64,000 bases of DNA from positions 62,001 to 126,000 of the forward strand of contig JAFWQA010000061.1 of NCBI GenBank assembly GCA_017509255.1, read 5' to 3'. Under the pieces are notes generated by a model. The model was given only the letters and a program-made list of their open reading frames with translations. It did not search any database and had not been told where the DNA came from. Within the stretch, counting starts at the first letter, position 1. Every line of letters begins with the position of its first letter. This DNA comes from Clostridia bacterium. Its GTDB lineage: Bacteria > Bacillota > Clostridia > Christensenellales > Aristaeellaceae. Positions 59,922 through 64,000 of the stretch are shown here, piece by piece. Made by a program: the position numbers and the translations under genes.

Positions 59922-61400
59922 ATGATCCCTTCCCTGATCCCCGCGGACTATCCGGATCCGGATATCATCCGTGTCGGTTCGGTCTATTATCTGATCTCCA
60001 CCACCATGCATTTCTTTCCCGGCGGCGAGATCCTCAAAAGCCCGGACCTGCTCCGCTGGGAGCATTGCTCCTGGGTCTTTGATGCGCTGGGCGACCCGCC
60101 GCAGAGGTCCCTCCTGAACGGGGATATCTACGGCCGGGGCATGTGGGCCGCCTGCCTCCGTTATCACGCCGGTACATTCCACGTCGTCTTTTCCTGCAAT
60201 GAAACGAAGGAAACGCTGCATTATACCGCCCGGAGCATCGAAGGTCCCTGGACAAAGCAGGTCATGAAGGGTTTCTATTACGATTCCTCCCTTCTGTTCG
60301 ATGACGACGGCAGGGTATACATCGTCCACGGAAACCGGGAGGTGCGCCTCACGGAGCTCCTGCCGGATCTTTCGGGACCCCGGCCCGGCGGTCTGGACCG
60401 CCTGATACTGAAGGACGCATCAGACGGTCTGGGCTATGAAGGCCATCATTTCTATAAGCTTTTCGGCAGATACTGGCTTTTTTCCATCCACTGGCCCGCC
60501 GGTCATCTCCGTACCCAGGCCTGCTTTTCCGCCTCCTCTCCCGGCAGGCCGTTCTCCGGCGGTGATATCCTGGAGGATGACCTCGGTCTTCCGGGAAAGG
60601 GCGCCGCTCAGGGCGGCGTTGTCGATACGCCGGATGGGCGCTGGTTTGCCTTCCTTTTTCAGGATCACGGGGCGGCGGGCAGGATGCCGGTCCTCCTTCC
60701 TCTTTCCTGGGAGAAGGACGGGCCCGTGATCCATACGGACCGGGACCCGGGCAGCGGCGCGGCGGACAGCCTGCGGCGGCTCGCGTTTTCCGATACACTG
60801 AGAAACCGTATGCCGCTTCCGGGCTGGCAGTGGAACCACCAGCCGGACCTGTCCCTTGTCAGCGCAGGTGGGGAAGGCCTCTGCGTCATGTCCGGCCGGA
60901 TCCCGGAGGATCTGGAGCACACCCCGAACATGCTCACGCAGCGGGTCTTCGGCAGCAAACCCTCCTGCCGCGTCACGGTGGACGGCAGCCGGCTCCTCGC
61001 CGGGGACCGCGCCGGCCTGATGGCTCTTCAGGGCTGCTTTGCTGCGCTGTGTCTGGAAAGGACGGAAGCGGGATTCCGGCTGGTCCGCGTGGAACGCGCG
61101 GCGGACCGTGAGCACGGCGGGATCATGCGCTCGGATGAGCCGGTTCGGGAAGAAACCCTGGCGGATCTCTCCTCTCCTTCAGTCATTCTATCCCTCTCAT
61201 TTGATTTCACAGACCTGAAGGATACCGTCCGCCTGTCCTGGACGGATGAAGCCGGGACCCATGTTTCCGCTCCGGACCATCCGCTCGTCTACCGGCTGGA
61301 TCATTTCACCGGCGTCCGCATGGCGCTGTTTATGCAGGCCGGCAAAACAGCCGGAGGCACCGCCGTTTTCCGGGATTTCGAATACATTCTCCCGGAATGA
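59922..61400 (+). CDS. GH43 family glycoside hydrolase (cytoplasmic)
   Basis: 492 residues without signal peptide. Five-bladed propeller of GH43: base Asp11 in 'ADYPDPDI', pKa-modulating Asp in 'YYDSSLLFDDDGRVYIVHG' (near 119-137) and acid Glu in 'LGYEGHHFYK' (near 170-179), followed by a C-terminal beta-sandwich (about 310-490). Activities are beta-xylosidase or arabinofuranosidase on imported xylan fragments. 21 bases before the sirtuin gene, so probably co-transcribed with it. Confidence 0.9.
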   Translation: MIPSLIPADYPDPDIIRVGSVYYLISTTMHFFPGGEILKSPDLLRWEHCSWVFDALGDPPQRSLLNGDIYGRGMWAACLRYHAGTFHVVFSCNETKETLHYTARSIEGPWTKQVMKGFYYDSSLLFDDDGRVYIVHGNREVRLTELLPDLSGPRPGGLDRLILKDASDGLGYEGHHFYKLFGRYWLFSIHWPAGHLRTQACFSASSPGRPFSGGDILEDDLGLPGKGAAQGGVVDTPDGRWFAFLFQDHGAAGRMPVLLPLSWEKDGPVIHTDRDPGSGAADSLRRLAFSDTLRNRMPLPGWQWNHQPDLSLVSAGGEGLCVMSGRIPEDLEHTPNMLTQRVFGSKPSCRVTVDGSRLLAGDRAGLMALQGCFAALCLERTEAGFRLVRVERAADREHGGIMRSDEPVREETLADLSSPSVILSLSFDFTDLKDTVRLSWTDEAGTHVSAPDHPLVYRLDHFTGVRMALFMQAGKTAGGTAVFRDFEYILPE

Positions 61401-61421
61401 TCAGAAAGAAAGGGCTTTATT

Positions 61422-62138
61422 ATGTCGGATCAGCTTCAGCAGATCATCCGCCGCTCCAGGCGCATCGTTTTCTTTGGCGGCGCCGGCGTGTCCACCGCCA
61501 GTGGGATCCCGGATTTCCATTCCGCGGGCGGCCTGTATTCGCGGGAGTTTGGTTCCCTTTCCCCGGAAATGATCCTCAGCAAATCGTTTTTCTATCTCCA
61601 TCCGGATATTTTCTTTGATTTTTACCGTCAGTTTATGCTGTATCCGGACGCGGAGCCGAACGCTGCGCACCGCTGCCTTTTCGAGCTGGAAAAAGCGGAT
61701 AAGCTGCGGGGCATTGTCACCCAGAACATCGACGGCCTGCACAAAAAGGCCGGCAACATCCGCGTCTACGAGATCCACGGCTCCGTTCATGAAAACTACT
61801 GTATGGAGTGCAACGCTTCCTTTACCGCTCAGGATATCCTTCATTCCTCCGGCATCCCGCGCTGTGAGTGCGGCGGCGTCATCAAGCCGTCCGTGGTACT
61901 CTACGGCGAGCCCCTCCCGAAATATGTCTGCATCGGCGCCCTTCGGGAGATCACCAATGCGGACACGCTGATCGTCGCCGGTACCTCTCTTTCCGTCGAG
62001 CCCGCAGCTGGTTTTCTGGAGCATTTCAGAGGCAAAAACCTCGTCGTCATCAATCAGGAGCCCATCCCAGCGGATCAGCAGGCTTCCCTGGTCATCCGGG
62101 GGGACGTTGCCGAAGTACTCGGATCCCTTTCCGTATAG
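61422..62138 (+). CDS. cobB: NAD-dependent protein deacylase (sirtuin)
   Basis: 238 residues. NAD motifs 'GAGVSTASGIPDF' (20-32) and 'TQNIDGLH' (100-107), catalytic His119 in 'EIHGS', zinc site with Cys127, Cys130 and a 'CEC' pair near 147-149. Cytoplasmic lysine deacylase. AAAG before the ATG gives a weak binding site; coupling to the GH43 gene upstream may compensate. Sub-family (deacetylase or deacylase) is not decidable here. Confidence 0.93.
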   Translation: MSDQLQQIIRRSRRIVFFGGAGVSTASGIPDFHSAGGLYSREFGSLSPEMILSKSFFYLHPDIFFDFYRQFMLYPDAEPNAAHRCLFELEKADKLRGIVTQNIDGLHKKAGNIRVYEIHGSVHENYCMECNASFTAQDILHSSGIPRCECGGVIKPSVVLYGEPLPKYVCIGALREITNADTLIVAGTSLSVEPAAGFLEHFRGKNLVVINQEPIPADQQASLVIRGDVAEVLGSLSV

Positions 62139-62175
62139 TTTTTCCCGTCATGATCCTCCCTTGGAAAAATTAGGC

Positions 62176-62204
62176 TTGCATTTGCCTCCGTTTCGTGTTA
62201 AAAT
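62176..62204 (+). promoter_or_regulatory. Promoter of the tRNA unit
   Basis: TTGCAT (62176-62181), 17-base spacer, TAAAAT (62199-62204); transcription would start near 62211, before the tRNA relic and the tRNA-Ala. Confidence 0.8.
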
Positions 62205-62222
62205 TCCTTCTGCTTCCGATTT

Positions 62223-62244
62223 GGGGCATTGGCACAGTTGGTAG
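62223..62244 (+). pseudogene. tRNA 5' half relic
   Basis: 21 of 22 bases match the 5' end of the tRNA-Ala gene 110 bases downstream (acceptor 5' strand and D arm). The following sequence has no anticodon arm, T arm or acceptor 3' strand that would complete a tRNA, so it is a broken duplicate or a recombination relic. It lies inside the transcribed leader. Confidence 0.75.
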
Positions 62245-62332
62245 GACGAACTACTCCGACTGCAACCCCCTCCGGTCAAAATTGTGACCAGACCGGATAA
62301 TGTAAAAAACGGTCACAAAACTTACCAAATTA

Positions 62333-62405
62333 GGGGCATTAGCACAGTTGGTAGCGCGCGACATTCGCATTGTCGAGGTCAGGGGTTCGACTCCCCTATG
62401 CTCCA
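62333..62405 (+). tRNA. tRNA-Ala (CGC)
   Basis: 73 bases. Acceptor GGGGCAT / ATGCTCC contains the G3-U70 pair that identifies alanine tRNA; anticodon stem CGACA / TGTCG with loop TTCGCAT gives anticodon CGC at 62366-62368; T arm AGGGG-TTCGACT-CCCCT. CCA is not encoded. The D stem (GCAC / GCGC) has an A12-C23 mismatch, unusual for a functional tRNA. Confidence 0.88.
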
Positions 62406-62406
62406 C

Positions 62407-62441
62407 AAAACCCTTGAGGCATAACGCTTCAAGGGTTTTTC
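62407..62441 (+). terminator. Terminator of the tRNA unit
   Basis: AAAACCCTTGA ... TTCAAGGGTTTTT stem with one mismatch and a T run. Confidence 0.9.
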
Positions 62442-62724
62442 TTTATTCTTTAGCCTGTGAAAAACAGTATGTAAATCCTGCAAAAAAACGTGAATTATCC
62501 ACAGAATTATATACTCTTTAAAAGAGTGAAAACAGTATAATTCTTTCATTAAATCGGAGGCAGAGAAAGGAAGAGCCCGTGGAAAGTATCCATTTTTTTA
62601 ATTGGAAAAATAACACAGCATATTTCTCAGCTTTGATCCTGTATTCCTATCTCCAGATCCGGTATCCTGTACACGTACCGAATGACCGGTACATACTGAA
62701 CGACCGAAACGGAGGAACATCACA
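62442..62724. other. AT-rich intergenic region with nested inverted repeats
   Basis: No gene seen. Contains a consensus DnaA-box sequence TTATCCACA (62495-62503), then nested inverted repeats: outer GAATTATA (62504-62511) / TATAATTC (62536-62543), inner ACTCTTTAAAAGAGT (62513-62527). GGAGGAAC at 62711-62718 belongs to the next gene. A regulatory region for the small genes is the simplest reading. Confidence 0.5.
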
Positions 62725-62898
62725 ATGCTGCGTCTGCTTGGAGCCCTGACTCTTGGAAACATGATCTTTGGCGGCCATCGCTGCCATTGCCATCATCACC
62801 ATCATGGCGGCTTCCTGGGCAGAGGCCTTCTGCTCGGAATGCTGCTCGGATTGTTTGTGAGCCGTGCGAATCAGAATCGCGCAGAGGAGGAGGTATAA
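62725..62898 (+). CDS. His-rich small membrane protein
   Basis: 57 residues, ATG at 62725 after GGAGGAAC. A short hydrophobic N-terminus is followed by 'GGHRCHCHHHHHGG' (residues 16-29), a hydrophobic helix (about 34-46) and a basic/acidic tail. The Cys/His cluster could bind metal. Below usual gene-finding length. It ends two bases before the next start and is likely co-transcribed. Confidence 0.7.
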   Translation: MLRLLGALTLGNMIFGGHRCHCHHHHHGGFLGRGLLLGMLLGLFVSRANQNRAEEEV

Positions 62899-62900
62899 CA

Positions 62901-63077
62901 GTGTTCAACATGAACAAGAGTGCTGATCGCCGTCAGGTACTGACTGTTCTGGGAATTATTCTGGTGCTTTCTTGCATCCCGACTTTACTGGTGCTGTTCT
63001 CCCATGTGGCCGGGAGACTGCTTCCCAGTGTCCTGATCGGCATCGCCCTGTACTTTGTTTTTCTGCGGAAGAATTAA
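62901..63077 (+). CDS. Small two-helix membrane protein
   Basis: 58 residues with GTG start at 62901 after GGAGGAGG (ATG at 62910 is the alternative). Hydrophobic helices at about 14-33 and 40-54. No recognised family. It forms an operon with the His-rich peptide upstream and is followed by a terminator. Confidence 0.7.
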   Translation: MFNMNKSADRRQVLTVLGIILVLSCIPTLLVLFSHVAGRLLPSVLIGIALYFVFLRKN

Positions 63078-63120
63078 CCAGCACCCGCAATAACAGAAAC
63101 GGGGATAGGCTTTCACATAT

Positions 63121-63152
63121 GGGGCAGGACCCATTTCCTGCCCCGCCTTTTC
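63121..63152 (+). terminator. Intrinsic terminator
   Basis: GGGGCAGG-N8-CCTGCCCC followed by GCCTTTTC. Confidence 0.8.
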
Positions 63153-63179
63153 AATAACGGTGAAAGGAGACGGAATACG

Positions 63180-63509
63180 ATGAAGAAGATCTACAGCTCT
63201 CCCTCTCTGTTTGGAGGAATGAACTATTATGATGAGTCCGGCCATCAGATCGGATATTCGACAGAAAGCCTCTTTGGTGGCAGAAACTTCTATGATGAAA
63301 GTGGTCATCATGTAGGCTATTCCACAGAATCGCTGTTCGGTGGTGAAAACTATTACAGCGATCAGAATGGATACATGGGTTACAGTACAGAAGGTATATT
63401 CGGTGGACACACTTATCATGGAGATGGAATGAATGGCTACTCTGTGGACCGTCTCTTTGGTGGTGAAGTGGGGTTCTTCGATGATGATTCTGATGCTGGT
63501 GATTGGTAA
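63180..63509 (+). CDS. SLFGG-repeat protein
   Basis: 109 residues, ATG at 63180 after AAAGGAG. Built of five units of about 21 residues with consensus YSTESLFGG-x-NYYDESGH-x-x-G; the last unit is degenerate and ends in Asp-rich sequence. The DNA of the units differs at many third positions, so the repeat is old and kept at protein level. No signal peptide, Cys or catalytic motif. Codon use here (many GGT, AGA, TCT) is more AT-rich than in the genes before the tRNA. Function unknown. Confidence 0.85.
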   Translation: MKKIYSSPSLFGGMNYYDESGHQIGYSTESLFGGRNFYDESGHHVGYSTESLFGGENYYSDQNGYMGYSTEGIFGGHTYHGDGMNGYSVDRLFGGEVGFFDDDSDAGDW

Positions 63510-63534
63510 ATTAGCATTAACAAATCAAATGATT

Positions 63535-63568
63535 AAGCTGCAGGGAGTAATATTGCCCTGCAGCTTTT
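63535..63568 (+). terminator. Intrinsic terminator
   Basis: Perfect 11-base stem AAGCTGCAGGG / CCCTGCAGCTT (63535-63566) followed by TTTT. Confidence 0.9.
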
Positions 63569-63905
63569 GAACTTTGAGTTCAATGACATTTGCATATCGT
63601 CGCTCTACAATAAAACCGTGACAGGGATCGGAAGAAAGAACCAGCACCTGTGAACTTACCTTAGAGCAATGGAGAGTTTGCCACCTCCGATGTCGGTTGC
63701 TTGTTGATTGACTCCTCCTTTCCAGTTGGCAAGCGACTTCTAAGGGAACGCATAAGGACTGCTCAACTGCTTCCTTTTCTGCTCCTGCGCAGCCAGTGTG
63801 GGGGTTGTCCTTTGGGATGAAAGGGTTGTTGTCTCTGCCGACAGCCTTTTCTTCCCACTTTAGCAATGGTGACAGTTTCGTACTGATGAAGAAATACGGG
63901 AGGTA
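63569..63905. other. Non-coding stretch, possible structured RNA
   Basis: 337 bases between two repeat-protein genes. Short complementary segments are visible (CAGTTG 63723-63728 with CAACTG near 63765; CCTTT near 63810 with AAAGG), and TCCGATGTCGG is self-complementary. I see no convincing coding frame; a 113-codon minus-strand frame has no binding site or family signature. No promoter for the gene at 63911 could be fixed. Confidence 0.4.
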
Positions 63906-63910
63906 GGATC

Positions 63911-64000
63911 ATGTCTAAGAGGATCTACAGTGTTGACAGCGTGTTTGGCGGAGCAGACTTTTATGATGAATCCGGCAATCTTGTAGGATACTCCGTTCCT
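63911..64000 (+). CDS. SLFGG-repeat protein, second copy (partial)
   Basis: ATG at 63911 behind GGGAGG, running off the right edge after 30 codons. It reads 'IYSVDSVFGGADFYDESGN' and then 'GYSVP', the same unit as the protein at 63180, so at least two paralogues are encoded side by side. Confidence 0.8.
   Translation, partial: MSKRIYSVDSVFGGADFYDESGNLVGYSVP

Noticed and set aside
62223..62300. A second functional tRNA upstream of tRNA-Ala
   Set aside because: Only the 5' half matches; no anticodon arm, T arm or closing acceptor strand can be drawn.
62495..62503. Chromosome or plasmid replication origin
   Set aside because: A single DnaA-box sequence without neighbours such as dnaA, dnaN or repeated boxes.
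63525..63866. 113-codon minus-strand frame
   Set aside because: No binding site or recognisable domain, and it runs through the terminator of the 63180 gene; treated as non-coding.

Overview
The window looks like the chromosome of a GC-rich Bacillota (Clostridia-like, probably a gut or rumen anaerobe). This is inferred from AGGAGG ribosome binding sites, several TTG and GTG starts, SigA-type promoters with 17-base spacers, a LplB/YtcP-type sugar ABC transporter, YesM/YesN-type two-component systems, a probably PPi-dependent phosphofructokinase and a LytTR/DUF3021 pair. No ribosomal RNA, CRISPR array, integrase or intact insertion sequence is visible. The species cannot be fixed from the sequence alone.

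Layout. 1-2960: a SUF iron-sulfur assembly operon (sufC-sufB-sufD, minus strand, sufD cut by the window edge) with a strong promoter and a near-perfect palindrome. 3100-7090: a membrane protein, a LytS-like sensor kinase with its response regulator, and an Eis-like acetyltransferase. 7185-19608: a chitin-disaccharide locus. A six-gene minus-strand operon (diacetylchitobiose phosphorylase, phosphohexomutase, YesM-like kinase, solute-binding protein, AraC-type regulator, NagA) diverges from a LplB/LplC-type ABC transporter with its own binding protein. Together these would import a GlcNAc disaccharide, split it with phosphate, convert GlcNAc-1-P to GlcNAc-6-P and deacetylate it. 20008-22464: a large adenosine-deaminase-like protein with an extra Rossmann-like C-terminal domain. 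22505-25062: a LysR regulator divergent from MetY, with two identical-pattern dyads and a short cysteine-containing leader ORF. 25144-30687: a hypoxanthine-DNA glycosylase, an orphan Card1/Can2-like CARF nuclease, an anion permease and a SUV3-like helicase.

30695-36131 is a regulatory block: an XRE repressor with a small membrane protein and three matching operators, an ABC exporter preceded by LytTR-type direct repeats, a DUF3021/LytTR pair, a secreted hydrolase, and a membrane-tethered MerR protein with a 19-base-spacer promoter. 36226-46243 holds small accessory enzymes (ACT, HExxH, FliB-like, VOC, four GNAT proteins, methyltransferase, lipoprotein) and a 39-codon gene with its own promoter and terminator. 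46485-51958 is an envelope operon: phosphodiester glycosidase, Lgt-like membrane protein, PIG-L deacetylase, GLUG-like secreted protein, then a degenerate GGDEF protein. 52168-62138 carries purA, phosphofructokinase, STAS, PRPP synthetase, an M48 protease, an oxidoreductase, a PfkB kinase, a GH43 glycosidase and a sirtuin.

62176-64000 begins with a tRNA-Ala(CGC) gene preceded by a duplicated tRNA 5' half. It then becomes more AT-rich and carries small genes: a His-rich membrane peptide, a second small membrane protein and two paralogous proteins built from 'SLFGG..YYDESG..G' repeats. With the adenosine-deaminase fusion and the orphan CARF nuclease, this is the most likely place for undescribed biology.
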